A DNA stretch of 64,000 nt from Lacticaseibacillus chiayiensis (GTDB taxonomy: Bacteria > Bacillota > Bacilli > Lactobacillales > Lactobacillaceae). The notes beneath the pieces were generated by a model. It did no database searches, had not been told where the DNA came from, and worked only from the letters and a program-made list of their open reading frames with translations. Shown piece by piece: positions 54,503 to 63,910 of the stretch. The stretch's first letter is position 1; each line of letters opens with the position of its first letter. Location: NCBI RefSeq assembly GCF_004123795.1, contig NZ_MSSM01000015.1:26582-90581 (forward strand). Direction: 5' to 3'. Both the position numbers and the translations under genes were made by a program.

Positions 54503-56464
54503 ATGAGCGCAATGGAGTTGGAGCCGCAAACAAAAGTATCGCAACGGTCCGCACCTGGCACTGTCCGGCTAACGACCGCGCAGGCATTGGTTCGCTTTTT
54601 AAACCAACAATATATTGATGTAGATGGAAAAGTGACACCCTTTGTTGAAGGCATTTTCGCGATTTTCGGACACGGTAATGTGCTGGGACTAGGAGAGGCT
54701 TTACAGGAAGATCCCGGTCACCTGAATGTTTATCAGGGGCACAACGAGCAAGGCATGGCCAGCACGGCGATTGCATACAGTCGCCAATTGTATCGCCATA
54801 AGATTTTTGCGGTGACAGCTTCGGCAGGCCCTGGTTCGGCAAACTTTGTCACGGCGGCTGGCAATGCTTACGTCAACAATATTCCGATTCTCTTTTTACC
54901 AGCCGACACGTTTGCCACACGCCAGCCGGATCCGGTTTTGCAGCAGATCGAAGTGGATGGCAGCGCAACGACGACCACAAATGATACGTTGAAACCAGTA
55001 TCCAAGTATTGGGATCGCGTGGAGCGGCCGGAGCAATTGATGACGGCGTTGCTTAAGGCTTTTGAAGTGTTAACCAACCCTGCAACGGCCGGGCCGGTGA
55101 CAATTGCCTTGCCACAAGACACTGAAGGGGAAGCATTTGATTATCCGCTGAGTTTCTTCAAGAAGCGCGTTCATGTCGTGAAACGAATTCAACCAAGTGC
55201 AGCAGAATTGGCAGAAGCAACTCGGCTAATCAAGGCAAGCCGCCATCCGGTTTTGATCATCGGCGGTGGGGCCAAGTTCAGCGAAGCGGGTCCCGCAATC
55301 GAGGCGTTTTCCGACAAATTGAAGATTCCGATTGTTGAGACCCCGACAGGCAAATCAACGGTTTCGGCTGCATTTCCAAACAATATGGGTGGCACCGGTG
55401 TCTTGGGGACACCTGCCGCCAACGATGTGATTGCCAAGGCCGATTTGATCATTGGTGCGGGCACACGGTATACGGATTTTACGACCGCATCCAAGACAGC
55501 CATTGATCCAGAGAAAACGAACATTATTAACATTAATCTGAATCGCATGCAGTCCTACAAATTCGATGGCTTTCCGGTAGTTGCCGATGTCCGCGATACC
55601 TTGACGCAACTGACAGACGCACTGACAGACTATCAAAGCGAATTCACCGATTTGGCGGATACTAAAGCGGCGTGGCAAAAGGAACGCGAGCGGCTGGCAC
55701 ACACGAATTATGATGCGGCAGACTTTACCCCTGAAGTTAAGAATCAGTTCACACCCGAGACTTTGGCAGAGTATGCCGAAAAGCTGAAAACCCACTTTAC
55801 CCAAACTGAAGCAGTCATTGCGGTTAACGACACGATTGATCCAAACAGTATCATGGTTGCCGCGGCTGGTTCACTGCCAGGCGATGTGCAACGTATCTGG
55901 GATCCGATTGAACCGAACACCTATCACATGGAATATGGTTATTCCATGATGGGGTATGAAGTTCCAGCGGCCTTGGGCGTCAAGCTGGCGGAACCTGATA
56001 AAGAAAGTTATGCCTTGGTCGGGGATGGCAGCTTTATCATGCTGCATTCAGAGCTTGTCACCGCATTGCAGTATCACAAGAAGATCAATATTTTAGTTTT
56101 TGATAATTCCGGATTTGCGTCCATTAATAATTTGCAAATGGCACAGGGCAGCAATAGCTATTTGACCGAATTCAGGACAGCCGACCATGATATTTTGACC
56201 ATTGACTTTGCCAAAATTGCGGAAGGTTATGGTGCCAAAACGTACCATGCCAATGATCGCGCAAGTCTGGTGGCCGCTTTGGAGGATGCCAAGAAGCAGA
56301 CTGTTTCAACGTTAATTGACATCAAGGTGCTGCCGAAAACCATGACGCAAGGTTACGGTCAAAGTTGGTGGCGTGTCGGCGTGTCTGAAGTTTCTGACAA
56401 TCCGAAAGTCCAAAAGGCGTATCGGGCCATTCAAGAAGGTATTGATCAGGCGTTTAAATACTAG
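54503..56464 (+). CDS. iolD: 3D-(3,5/4)-trihydroxycyclohexane-1,2-dione hydrolase
   Basis: A 653-aa thiamine-diphosphate enzyme that opens the ring of trihydroxycyclohexane-dione to 5-deoxyglucuronate. It has the THDP-family layout: N-terminal Pyr domain (AIFGHGNVLGLGEALQ...QGMASTAIAYSRQ), middle domain (VLIIGGGAKFSEAG) and C-terminal PP domain with YALVGDGSFIMLHSELVTALQYHKKINILVFDNSGF. The start overlaps the iolC ribosome context (GGAGGTGCATTAAGG); ATG 54512 is a possible alternative. Confidence 0.95.
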   Translation: MSAMELEPQTKVSQRSAPGTVRLTTAQALVRFLNQQYIDVDGKVTPFVEGIFAIFGHGNVLGLGEALQEDPGHLNVYQGHNEQGMASTAIAYSRQLYRHKIFAVTASAGPGSANFVTAAGNAYVNNIPILFLPADTFATRQPDPVLQQIEVDGSATTTTNDTLKPVSKYWDRVERPEQLMTALLKAFEVLTNPATAGPVTIALPQDTEGEAFDYPLSFFKKRVHVVKRIQPSAAELAEATRLIKASRHPVLIIGGGAKFSEAGPAIEAFSDKLKIPIVETPTGKSTVSAAFPNNMGGTGVLGTPAANDVIAKADLIIGAGTRYTDFTTASKTAIDPEKTNIININLNRMQSYKFDGFPVVADVRDTLTQLTDALTDYQSEFTDLADTKAAWQKERERLAHTNYDAADFTPEVKNQFTPETLAEYAEKLKTHFTQTEAVIAVNDTIDPNSIMVAAAGSLPGDVQRIWDPIEPNTYHMEYGYSMMGYEVPAALGVKLAEPDKESYALVGDGSFIMLHSELVTALQYHKKINILVFDNSGFASINNLQMAQGSNSYLTEFRTADHDILTIDFAKIAEGYGAKTYHANDRASLVAALEDAKKQTVSTLIDIKVLPKTMTQGYGQSWWRVGVSEVSDNPKVQKAYRAIQEGIDQAFKY

Positions 56465-56491
56465 GAGAAAACAGCAAAAGGAGCGATCAAC

Positions 56492-57532
56492 ATGGTTGTC
56501 AAAGTTGGTGTTATCGGAACAGGTGCAATGGGACGCGCGCATATTGATCGGCTGACAAATGTGTTAACCGGTGCAAAAGTGGTGGCAGTCACAGATATTA
56601 ATCAGGAAGCGGCAGAAGCTGCTGTGCACGATTTTAAGCTGGATGCAAAAGTTTATCCTGACGACACGAGTTTGCTACAAGATCCGGATATTGATGCGGT
56701 CTTTGTTGTCAGTTTTGGCGGGGCACATGAAGCAACTGTTCTCAAAGCTTTGGACACGGACAAGTTCATTTTCACGGAAAAACCATTGGCAACAACCTTG
56801 GAGGGGGCCAAGCGCATTGTCGACAAGGAAATGACCAAACCGCGAAAAGTTATTCAGGTCGGATTCATGCGTCGTTATGATGAAGCCATTCACGAATTGA
56901 AAACCAAGTTGGATTCCGGAATCATCGGTAAGCCACTGGTTGTTCGGGCGAGTCATATCAATCCGGATGTAGCAGCAAACTATTCCAATGAAATGGCCAT
57001 TACGGATACTTTGATTCATGAAATCGATGAGATGCATTGGTTGCTTGACGATGATTATGCATCAATTCAAATCACCTATCCGCGTCAGTCGAGCAAGGTG
57101 AACAATGAAGGACTGCGTGATCCGCAACTTGCAACGTTGACAACTAAAAAAGGCGTGGTTGTTCAAGTGTTGGTTCATGTGACCGCGCAATATGGTTATG
57201 AGGTCAAACTTGAAGTGGTCGGGGAAACAGGCGAGTTGAAGTTGCCGGATGACGGTTTTGCCCCGATTGTCCGCACGCAGGCAACGCAGCAAACTGCAAT
57301 CGAGACAAGTTGGGTCAAGCGGTTCCTGCAGGCATATAACACCGAAGTGCAGGAGTTTATCAATCAAGTAGCCCAAAATCAATCGCCAATCGGTCCAAGT
57401 GCATGGGAAGGCTATATTGCGGCGGTGACCGCTGAAGCAGGTATCCGTTCGCAAAAAGATCAAGAACCGGTTCTGATCAATGTTGCTACAACCCCGGCAT
57501 TTTATCAGAAGAAGCAAGCTGTACAGGCTTGA
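56492..57532 (+). CDS. iolG1: inositol 2-dehydrogenase, first copy
   Basis: A 346-aa Gfo/Idh/MocA oxidoreductase. The NAD loop GVIGTGAMGRAHIDRL and the catalytic EKPLATTLEGAKRIVD are present; the substrate lysine/aspartate/histidine region is ITDTLIHEIDEMHWLL. It oxidises myo-inositol (or an isomer) to 2-keto-inositol with NAD. The paralogue iolG2 follows after 34 bases. AAAAGGAGCG precedes ATG. Confidence 0.92.
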   Translation: MVVKVGVIGTGAMGRAHIDRLTNVLTGAKVVAVTDINQEAAEAAVHDFKLDAKVYPDDTSLLQDPDIDAVFVVSFGGAHEATVLKALDTDKFIFTEKPLATTLEGAKRIVDKEMTKPRKVIQVGFMRRYDEAIHELKTKLDSGIIGKPLVVRASHINPDVAANYSNEMAITDTLIHEIDEMHWLLDDDYASIQITYPRQSSKVNNEGLRDPQLATLTTKKGVVVQVLVHVTAQYGYEVKLEVVGETGELKLPDDGFAPIVRTQATQQTAIETSWVKRFLQAYNTEVQEFINQVAQNQSPIGPSAWEGYIAAVTAEAGIRSQKDQEPVLINVATTPAFYQKKQAVQA

Positions 57533-57566
57533 ACAGCCAAACAAATATGAATTAGGGAGGATTTAG

Positions 57567-58622
57567 ATGATGGCTCAACGGACAGTGAAAATCGGCATTG
57601 TAGGGTTAGGAAGATTGGGGAAAATACACGCGACTAATCTGGCGACCAAGATTCCGCACGCTAAATTGCAGGCAGCGACGAGTGTTGTTCCAGCGGAGTT
57701 AGCTTGGGCGCGCGACAATCTCGGCGTTGAAGAAACCTATGAGGATTTTGACGATATGGTGCAAAACGCAGATATCGATGCTGTGTTTATTGTGTCGCCT
57801 TCAGGGTTCCATTTGCCGCAAATTGAAAGCGCTATGAACGGTGGCAAACACGTCTTCAGTGAAAAACCAATCGGCTTGGATCTTGATGCGATTAAACACA
57901 CGCAGGCTGTGATTGATCAGCATCCTGACTTGAAATTCCAGCTTGGCTTCATGCGTCGGTTCGATGATTCTTATGTTTACGCGAAACAATTGGTGGACGA
58001 AGGCAAAATCGGCGACATCACGCTCATTCGCAGTTACAGCATTGATCCGGCTTCCGGCATGGAAAGTTTCGTGAAGTTTGCGACCTCGGCCAATAGCGGC
58101 GGGCTATTCTTGGACATGTCGATTCACGATATTGATGTGATTCGTTGGTTCACCGGCAAAGAAATCGATAAAGTTTGGGCGATCGGCTTGAACCGGGCTT
58201 ATCCGGTTTTGGATCAGGCAGGCGAGTTGGAAACCGGTGCCGCATTAATGCAGCTTGAAGATAAGACGATGGCAATTTTGGTAGCAGGACGCAATGCCGC
58301 CCACGGGTACCATGTCGAAACCGAAATTATTGGCACCAAAGGGATGTTGCGGGTTGCTCAGGTACCGGAAAAGAATCTGGTGACCGTCATGAATGAAGAG
58401 GGGATCATTCGACCGACTTCCCAGAACTTTCCGGAGCGCTTTGCTCAAGCTTTTTTGAGTGAAGAGCAGGCGTTTGTTGATAGCATTTTGAAGGATACTT
58501 CTGTCGGTATTACGGCAGAAGATGGCTTGCAAGGCACAAAAGCGGCATTGGCTTTGCAGCAGGCATTTGAAAAAGAAGATATTGTCAAAGTTGCGGATGT
58601 GGATAAAAAGGTGGGTGCTTAA
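57567..58622 (+). CDS. iolG2: inositol 2-dehydrogenase, second copy
   Basis: A 351-aa paralogue of IolG1 with GIVGLGRLGKIHATNL and SEKPIGLDLDAIKHTQ; the catalytic region is LDMSIHDIDVIRWFTG. The two copies differ widely, so they probably act on different inositol isomers. GGAGGATTTAG precedes ATG 57567; ATG 57570 is equally possible. Confidence 0.92.
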   Translation: MMAQRTVKIGIVGLGRLGKIHATNLATKIPHAKLQAATSVVPAELAWARDNLGVEETYEDFDDMVQNADIDAVFIVSPSGFHLPQIESAMNGGKHVFSEKPIGLDLDAIKHTQAVIDQHPDLKFQLGFMRRFDDSYVYAKQLVDEGKIGDITLIRSYSIDPASGMESFVKFATSANSGGLFLDMSIHDIDVIRWFTGKEIDKVWAIGLNRAYPVLDQAGELETGAALMQLEDKTMAILVAGRNAAHGYHVETEIIGTKGMLRVAQVPEKNLVTVMNEEGIIRPTSQNFPERFAQAFLSEEQAFVDSILKDTSVGITAEDGLQGTKAALALQQAFEKEDIVKVADVDKKVGA

Positions 58623-58623
58623 A

Positions 58624-59520
58624 TTGACGATAGAGCTAGGAATTGCGCCAATTGGTTGGACAAATGACGATATGCCGGAATTAGGCAAAGAAGTGACATT
58701 TGAACAAGCGATTGATGAGATGGCGTTGGCGGGTTACCAAGGAACTGAAGTAGGCAATAAATACCCGAAAGATCCAGCAGTGCTAAAACATTATCTGGCA
58801 TTACGCCATCTGAAAATTGCCAGCGCGTGGTTTAGTGCCTTTTTGACCACCAAGCCATATGAGGAAACCGAAGCTGCCTTTATCAAGCATCGTGACTTCC
58901 TTCACGCGATGGGTGCCAAAGTGATCGTTGTTGCTGAACAGGGACATAGCGTTCAGGGAATGCTGGACAAAGCTGTTTTTGCTGACAAACCGCATTTCAC
59001 TGACGAAGAGTGGCAAAAGTTGGCAACCGGGTTAGAGCGGCTAGGTGACCGGGCACATGAGGTAGGGATGCAAATTGTGTATCACCATCATATGGGTACC
59101 GGTGTCCAGACAACGGCGGAGATCGACAAATTGATGGCAATGACGGATCCGGACAAGGTTTCACTTTTGTTCGATACCGGGCATCTGGTTCTGTCCGGTG
59201 AAGATCCATTAGACATTTTCAACCGCTACCAAGATCGGATTAAGCATATTCACTTTAAAGATGTCCGTGCTGAGCAAGCCAAACAGGAACGAACTGAGAA
59301 CATGAGTTTCCTGGCAGGCGTCAAAAACGGGATGTTTACGGTACCGGGGGATGGCATGATTGATTTCAAACCGATCTGGAAAGCTATTCAAAAGAGCAAC
59401 TATAGCGGGTGGATTGTGGTTGAAGCCGAGCAGGATCCGGCAAAGGCAAATCCGCTTGAATATGCTTTGAAAGCAAAGCAATACTTGGATACCATCATGG
59501 CAATCCCGCAAGCAGTTTAA
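58624..59520 (+). CDS. iolE: 2-keto-myo-inositol (inosose) dehydratase
   Basis: A 298-aa TIM-barrel metalloenzyme that dehydrates 2-keto-inositol to trihydroxycyclohexane-dione. Seen: LGIAPIGWTNDDMPELGKEVTFEQ at the N-terminus, the metal site region VYHHHMGTGVQTTAEIDKLMAMTDPDKVSLLFDTGHLVLSG and IKHIHFKDVRAEQ. The start is TTG 58624, one base after the iolG2 stop, with GGTGGGTG inside the end of iolG2; earlier in-frame starts lie within iolG2. Confidence 0.92.
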   Translation: MTIELGIAPIGWTNDDMPELGKEVTFEQAIDEMALAGYQGTEVGNKYPKDPAVLKHYLALRHLKIASAWFSAFLTTKPYEETEAAFIKHRDFLHAMGAKVIVVAEQGHSVQGMLDKAVFADKPHFTDEEWQKLATGLERLGDRAHEVGMQIVYHHHMGTGVQTTAEIDKLMAMTDPDKVSLLFDTGHLVLSGEDPLDIFNRYQDRIKHIHFKDVRAEQAKQERTENMSFLAGVKNGMFTVPGDGMIDFKPIWKAIQKSNYSGWIVVEAEQDPAKANPLEYALKAKQYLDTIMAIPQAV

Positions 59521-59550
59521 GGGGTTCGATTTAGAAGGGGTATGGTTTTT

Positions 59551-60423
59551 ATGGCGTTGATACCAGCAACAACATTGATGCAGGCCGCACTGGCTAACCA
59601 CGATGCAATTGGTCATTTTAATATTAATGGTCCCGACTGGCTGGAAACGTATCTTAACGTTGCTGAAGAAACCAAAACGCCGATTATTGTGGCAACTTCC
59701 GATCGGATTATGGATTTTCTCGGGGGATTCGACTTCATGTCCCAGTATGTGCGCTTCATGATCCAGGCGTTGCGCATTACTGTGCCGGTCGTCCTTCATC
59801 TGGATCATGGGTTATCTGTCGAGCACGTTTTTCAGGCCATCGATGCCGGCTATACGTCGGTCATGTTTGATGGCTCAAAGCTGCCCATTGATGAGAATGT
59901 TGCCTTAACCAAAAAGGTGGTTGCCTATGCGCATCAACGTCATGTGTCAGTTGAAGCAGAAGTTGGCAGCGTTGGTGGGAACGAGAATGGCCTGATCAAC
60001 GGGGTTCGTTATGCCAGCGTGACGGATGCGGTCAAAATGGCTGCCACCAGTATTGATTCGTTGGCTGCAGCACTAGGTTCGGTTCACGGCGATTATGTTG
60101 GGCGGCCAAAACTTAATTTTGAGCGGATGGCAGCGATTGCTGAAGCAACCAAACTACCGCTGGTTCTGCACGGAGCGTCAGGTATTCCTGATGACCAGAT
60201 TCAGCAGGCGATTCAAACCGGAACGGCCAAAATCAACATCAATACAGAAGTGAACACCGTGTGGACGGAAGCAGTTGCCAAAGCGCTTCAACAAAAACGC
60301 TCCGGTCACGATCCACAGCCAATTCTCACAGCAGGCAAACAAGCGATGGCACGCCTAGTTGAAAGTAAAATGAACGACTTTCACATTTTGGGGAAAAGTG
60401 ACCGCCTAACTGCGATGAGATGA
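59551..60423 (+). CDS. iolJ: 6-phospho-5-dehydro-2-deoxy-D-gluconate aldolase (class II aldolase)
   Basis: A 290-aa zinc aldolase that splits the phosphorylated intermediate into dihydroxyacetone phosphate and malonate semialdehyde. The class II aldolase pattern is visible: VVLHLDHGLSVEHVFQAID, VEAEVGSVGGNENGL, LAAALGSVHGDYVGRP, LVLHGASGIPDDQIQQAI and KININTEVNTVWTEA. ATG 59551 is preferred because AGAAGGGG is too close to ATG 59542. Confidence 0.9.
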   Translation: MALIPATTLMQAALANHDAIGHFNINGPDWLETYLNVAEETKTPIIVATSDRIMDFLGGFDFMSQYVRFMIQALRITVPVVLHLDHGLSVEHVFQAIDAGYTSVMFDGSKLPIDENVALTKKVVAYAHQRHVSVEAEVGSVGGNENGLINGVRYASVTDAVKMAATSIDSLAAALGSVHGDYVGRPKLNFERMAAIAEATKLPLVLHGASGIPDDQIQQAIQTGTAKININTEVNTVWTEAVAKALQQKRSGHDPQPILTAGKQAMARLVESKMNDFHILGKSDRLTAMR

Positions 60424-60510
60424 TAGTTTGCCGACATTGCGTTTTGACTGTTTTTAAAGTGACGGATGGTGCAACGCGGCAGTCGGTAACGTGAATTAGG
60501 GGGGGATTTT

Positions 60511-60900
60511 ATGCCATTAGTTCGTTTTGACATGCTAAAAGGCCGATCACCTGAAACGATTCAGCAGATTTTGCAGATCACACATGAGGTCATGGTGGCA
60601 ACTTTTAACGTACCGGAGCGTGACCGGTATCAAATTGTCCATCAGCATGAACCTTACGAAATGGTGATTGAGGATACCGGTTTAGGCATACCGCGATCAG
60701 ATAAGGTTGTGGTGCTTTCACTAGTTAGCCGCGTGCGAACTGTTCCTCAGCTAAAAGCATTCTATGCGGAATTGGCAGAGCGCTTGTCGGCAGCCGGTTT
60801 GGTAGACAAAAACGATCTTATGATCAATGTGTCATTTACCAACGACCAAGGATGGAGTTTCGGCCAGGGAAAAGCACAATTTCTGGATGGTAGTTTGTAG
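60511..60900 (+). CDS. iolK: malonate semialdehyde decarboxylase (tautomerase superfamily)
   Basis: A 129-aa tautomerase-fold protein with the essential Pro directly after the start Met (MPLVRFDMLKGRSPETIQQIL), which becomes the N-terminal catalytic proline. In L. casei IolK decarboxylates malonate semialdehyde to acetaldehyde, an alternative to the IolA route. AGGGGGGATTTT precedes ATG. It closes the main operon, as a strong terminator follows. Confidence 0.88.
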   Translation: MPLVRFDMLKGRSPETIQQILQITHEVMVATFNVPERDRYQIVHQHEPYEMVIEDTGLGIPRSDKVVVLSLVSRVRTVPQLKAFYAELAERLSAAGLVDKNDLMINVSFTNDQGWSFGQGKAQFLDGSL

Positions 60901-60920
60901 TTGAATCATAAAGACAGATC

Positions 60921-60976
60921 AAAGATGCCTTGGCCGCTTCTGGAATTTTGCTGGAGGATGGACAAGGCATCTTTTT
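60921..60976 (+). terminator. terminator after iolK
   Basis: AAAGATGCCTTG pairs with CAAGGCATCTTTTT. Confidence 0.9.
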
Positions 60977-60977
60977 G

Positions 60978-60992
60978 ATGTGAGCGTAAGCA
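60978..60992 (+). promoter_or_regulatory. candidate cre site before the TIM-barrel pair
   Basis: ATGTGAGCGTAAGCA matches WTGNAARCGNWWWCA at 13 of 15 positions. It lies between the iolK terminator and the start of the next gene at 61039. Confidence 0.5.
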
Positions 60993-61038
60993 GGTTTTTG
61001 CGACTGCGAGCACGTTAAAGAAAGCAGAGGTGTTAGAC

Positions 61039-61908
61039 ATGACGATTCAAATAGAAAAAATGGCCTTAAATCGAAAAGTGGCACAGAATCGCTCACTTGA
61101 GCGTTTTTTCCAGTTGACGGCGGAAGTGGGTATGCACCAGGTGGAGTTGCGCAATGATATGACCGGATCCGATGCTCCCGAGACAGTGATTGATCAGATG
61201 TCGGCGGCGGATTTTAATACGTTAAGAGCCAATTATGGGATGAAGATTCTAACAATTAACGCGGTACAACAATTCAATCAACCGGCGAAGTTAGTCGAAA
61301 ATCGCCAACTTTTGACAGGTTTGGCTGAGTTGGCGGTTCAAATTGGCAGCCCGGCCATTATCTTTGTACCGGAAGTTAACCCGCAAGATACCCGAACACC
61401 GCAACAACGTCTTGAAGACGCGGCCCATCATCTGCAGGTGTTTGGCGATATTTTGGCTAATTATCATCTTACCGGGTTGATTGAACCACTTGGCTTTATG
61501 GCGAGCACGATGCGGTATCCGTGGACGGCGCTGCGGGCAATCGAATTGTCTGGGCGCACGGAATTCAAATTGACGATTGACACCTTCCATTTCTTTTTGG
61601 CGCATATAACGGCGGCTCAATTTAAAGCAAACGTTGATGTGAAACGGATCGGGCTCGTGCATTTGTCTGGCATTGAGCCGATTCACGAGTTGCGGGAAGT
61701 CTTGGATGAGGATCGGATGCTGATCACGGATTGCGACATGATGCAAAACGTGGAACAAGTGCACCTATTCGAGTCGCTGGGCTATCGTGGTGACTATTCG
61801 TTTGAACCATTTTCGACGCGGTTGGCGGATGAAAGCAACGAGCAGCTGGCGAACGAGATTGCCGCAAGTATTAACTTGTTAAATCAACCAACAGCGATGG
61901 AGGTGTGA
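61039..61908 (+). CDS. sugar-phosphate isomerase/epimerase (TIM barrel), inosose isomerase IolI-like
   Basis: A 289-aa xylose-isomerase-like TIM barrel. Metal-site residues are expected in LIEPLGFM, LTIDTFHFFLAH, IGLVHLSGIEPI and YSFEPFSTRL. The position after the iol operon suggests a role on keto-inositols (IolI isomerises 2-keto-myo- to 1-keto-chiro-inositol), but this is by context. AGAGGTG precedes ATG 61039. Its stop codon lies just before the next start. Confidence 0.7.
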   Translation: MTIQIEKMALNRKVAQNRSLERFFQLTAEVGMHQVELRNDMTGSDAPETVIDQMSAADFNTLRANYGMKILTINAVQQFNQPAKLVENRQLLTGLAELAVQIGSPAIIFVPEVNPQDTRTPQQRLEDAAHHLQVFGDILANYHLTGLIEPLGFMASTMRYPWTALRAIELSGRTEFKLTIDTFHFFLAHITAAQFKANVDVKRIGLVHLSGIEPIHELREVLDEDRMLITDCDMMQNVEQVHLFESLGYRGDYSFEPFSTRLADESNEQLANEIAASINLLNQPTAMEV

Positions 61909-61913
61909 TCGTC

Positions 61914-62777
61914 ATGAAACTAGCTTATGATCCTTCGATGTTTCGCGACACCATGACGTTGAAGCAAATGTTTGATGAGGTCGCCCGTTTAGGCTACGAA
62001 TATATTGAACTGTCGCCGCGCCGGGATTTCATTTGGTTCTATGAATATCCAGTTGCTGACACAGCTTTGATTAAGCAAGTGAAACGGTATGCCCAGGATG
62101 CCGGCGTCAAAATTTCTTCCGTGCTTCCGGTGCAGCAATGGTCATCACCTGATGAACAAGAGCGCGAGTTTGCTGTCCGCAATCTGAAACGCACGATTGA
62201 AATCACGGCACGGCTGGGGGTCAAAGTTTTGAACACAGAATTTTCCGGCGATAAGTTCCAGCCGCTGGTTTCGCAAGGGCAGTGGTACAAATCCATGGAG
62301 GAACTGGCACCGGTATTTGAAAAGAACGGCATCAAGTTGGAAATTCAGCCGCATCCCAATGATTTTATCGAATCCAATTTGGCAGCGACACGTTTAATTC
62401 GATCGCTGGATGTGGATTGGGTGCATCAAGTTTGGTGCAGCTCGCGTGCCTTTTATATGGATGATGGACACGGTGATATTCGCCAGCAGTTCGCCGAGTC
62501 CGGTGATCTGATTACACATGTGCTAATTGCGGATACGCTTAACCACAAAGGTAATCAGGGACTGCGCTACATTATTAATCCGCCGGGCGCACCGGTCACG
62601 ATCCATCAGCACTTAAATCCGGGTGAAGGCGAAGTCGATTTTGCCACGCTTTACGCCGTCTTGCGGGAGCGGCATTTTAATGGCATCTTCACCAACAATG
62701 TGTTTGCTTGGCCCGACAAGGTTGACTGGTCAAATAAAATCACGTTGCAGTCGATTAAAAATGGGCTGCAGATCTGA
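61914..62777 (+). CDS. sugar-phosphate isomerase/epimerase (TIM barrel), IolH-like
   Basis: A 287-aa TIM-barrel protein of the AP-endonuclease 2 fold. LGYEYIELSPRRDFIWFYEYP, LEIQPHPNDFIESNLAATRLI, HVLIADTLNHKGNQGLRYIINPPG and HQHLNPGEGEVDFATLY resemble IolH-type proteins of Bacillus inositol clusters. The exact reaction is unknown. ATG 61914 follows GGAGGTG at eight bases; GTG 61905 is an alternative. Confidence 0.7.
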   Translation: MKLAYDPSMFRDTMTLKQMFDEVARLGYEYIELSPRRDFIWFYEYPVADTALIKQVKRYAQDAGVKISSVLPVQQWSSPDEQEREFAVRNLKRTIEITARLGVKVLNTEFSGDKFQPLVSQGQWYKSMEELAPVFEKNGIKLEIQPHPNDFIESNLAATRLIRSLDVDWVHQVWCSSRAFYMDDGHGDIRQQFAESGDLITHVLIADTLNHKGNQGLRYIINPPGAPVTIHQHLNPGEGEVDFATLYAVLRERHFNGIFTNNVFAWPDKVDWSNKITLQSIKNGLQI

Positions 62778-62831
62778 CAGTTGCGGCACTCGGCGAATGC
62801 TGCAGCTAAAATGACTTGATATTTCAATTCC

Positions 62832-62871
62832 AAAACGACACCTGATGAATGATTGATCAGATGTCGTTTTT
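62832..62871. terminator. terminator between converging genes
   Basis: AAAACGACACCTGAT pairs with ATCAGATGTCGTTTTT. Confidence 0.9.
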
Positions 62872-62907
62872 GTATACTTAAGTTGATATAAGCTGTACGT
62901 AAAGAGA

Positions 62908-63750
62908 CTATTGCCGGGTCGCATCAATAGTGGCACGGACTCGACGAAAGAGTGGGGCGGTCTGACTGTTGGTTTGAATGGCGCTGATCATGAATAAGGT
63001 GTCCATGAGGCTGAGTTCCGCGATTAACGCATGAAGCGCTTCTGTGCGGTAGCGCGATTCTTCAGCAACCGCGACAAAAGCGGCATCGGCCATTTTGGCT
63101 AGGCGGGAGGCAGGTGCACCCGTGATGACGATGAGCGGCACGTGTTGCTGTTTGGCCAAGTCGGCTAAGGCAATGGCGTCTTTATCCTCTCCTGAGTGCG
63201 ACGTCAAAATCATGGCATCGTTGACACCGAGATGTGTCGCCGCCATGAGCTGCATATGATAGTCCGCAGCATAAGCAACAGGAATTGCCGTGCGCAGAAA
63301 CTTGTGGTAGCCATCTAATGCAACAAGATTGCTGGCGCCTAAACCAAAAAGGCCGAGCCGATCCGCATGGGTGATCCAGTTGACCGCCTTGGCTAACGCA
63401 GCAGCATTAAGATTGGCCAAGGTAGTTCGCAGCGCATCAATATTGGAAGTAAAGATTTTTTGCGCTAACGTCTCCACTGAGTCGTCCGGACTGAGCTCAG
63501 CAAATAACGTTTGATCCGGCTCTGGCGGCGATTGGACTAACGCCATCCGCAGCGCCTGAAAATTCGGGTAGCCTAACGCCTTGGCAAAACGCGAAATTGT
63601 CGCCGTGCTGACCCCGGTCATGGTGCTGAGTTCCGCGATATTTGCCTGACTGGCACGATCCGGATGTGTCTGAAGAAAATCCGCTAATTTTGTTTCCTGC
63701 CGACTCAAGTTAGGTTTATAAATCTTTAATTGGACTAAGAAATCGTGCAT
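62908..63750 (-). CDS. MurR/RpiR family transcriptional regulator
   Basis: A 280-aa regulator with the N-terminal RpiR HTH (ANIAELSTMTGVSTATISRFAKALGYPNFQALRMAL, residues about 35-70) and a C-terminal SIS sugar-phosphate-binding domain (LGLFGLGASNLVALDGYHKFLR, ILTSHSGEDKDAIALADLAKQQHVPLIVITGAP). It likely responds to a sugar phosphate and controls the divergent gene beyond the window. GGAGGCGGTCAC precedes ATG 63750. Confidence 0.9.
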   Translation of the reverse strand: MHDFLVQLKIYKPNLSRQETKLADFLQTHPDRASQANIAELSTMTGVSTATISRFAKALGYPNFQALRMALVQSPPEPDQTLFAELSPDDSVETLAQKIFTSNIDALRTTLANLNAAALAKAVNWITHADRLGLFGLGASNLVALDGYHKFLRTAIPVAYAADYHMQLMAATHLGVNDAMILTSHSGEDKDAIALADLAKQQHVPLIVITGAPASRLAKMADAAFVAVAEESRYRTEALHALIAELSLMDTLFMISAIQTNSQTAPLFRRVRATIDATRQ

Positions 63751-63821
63751 GTGACCGCCTCCATTTCAAAATTAGTATAGCATTAAATTGCCTTTTTGAA
63801 AAATATTTTCGAACTTATTGC

Positions 63822-63850
63822 TTGATTTTTGTAAATATTTTGCATACAAT
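63822..63850 (+). promoter_or_regulatory. promoter of the downstream gene divergent from rpiR
   Basis: TTGATT at 63822-63827, 17-base spacer, TACAAT at 63845-63850, just downstream of the palindrome GAAAAATATTTTC. Confidence 0.65.
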
Positions 63851-63910
63851 GGCACCATGATCACGGAGGATCACTTTTGACCCCCGAAAAAGTGGTCTTG
63901 GCGCTCACAT

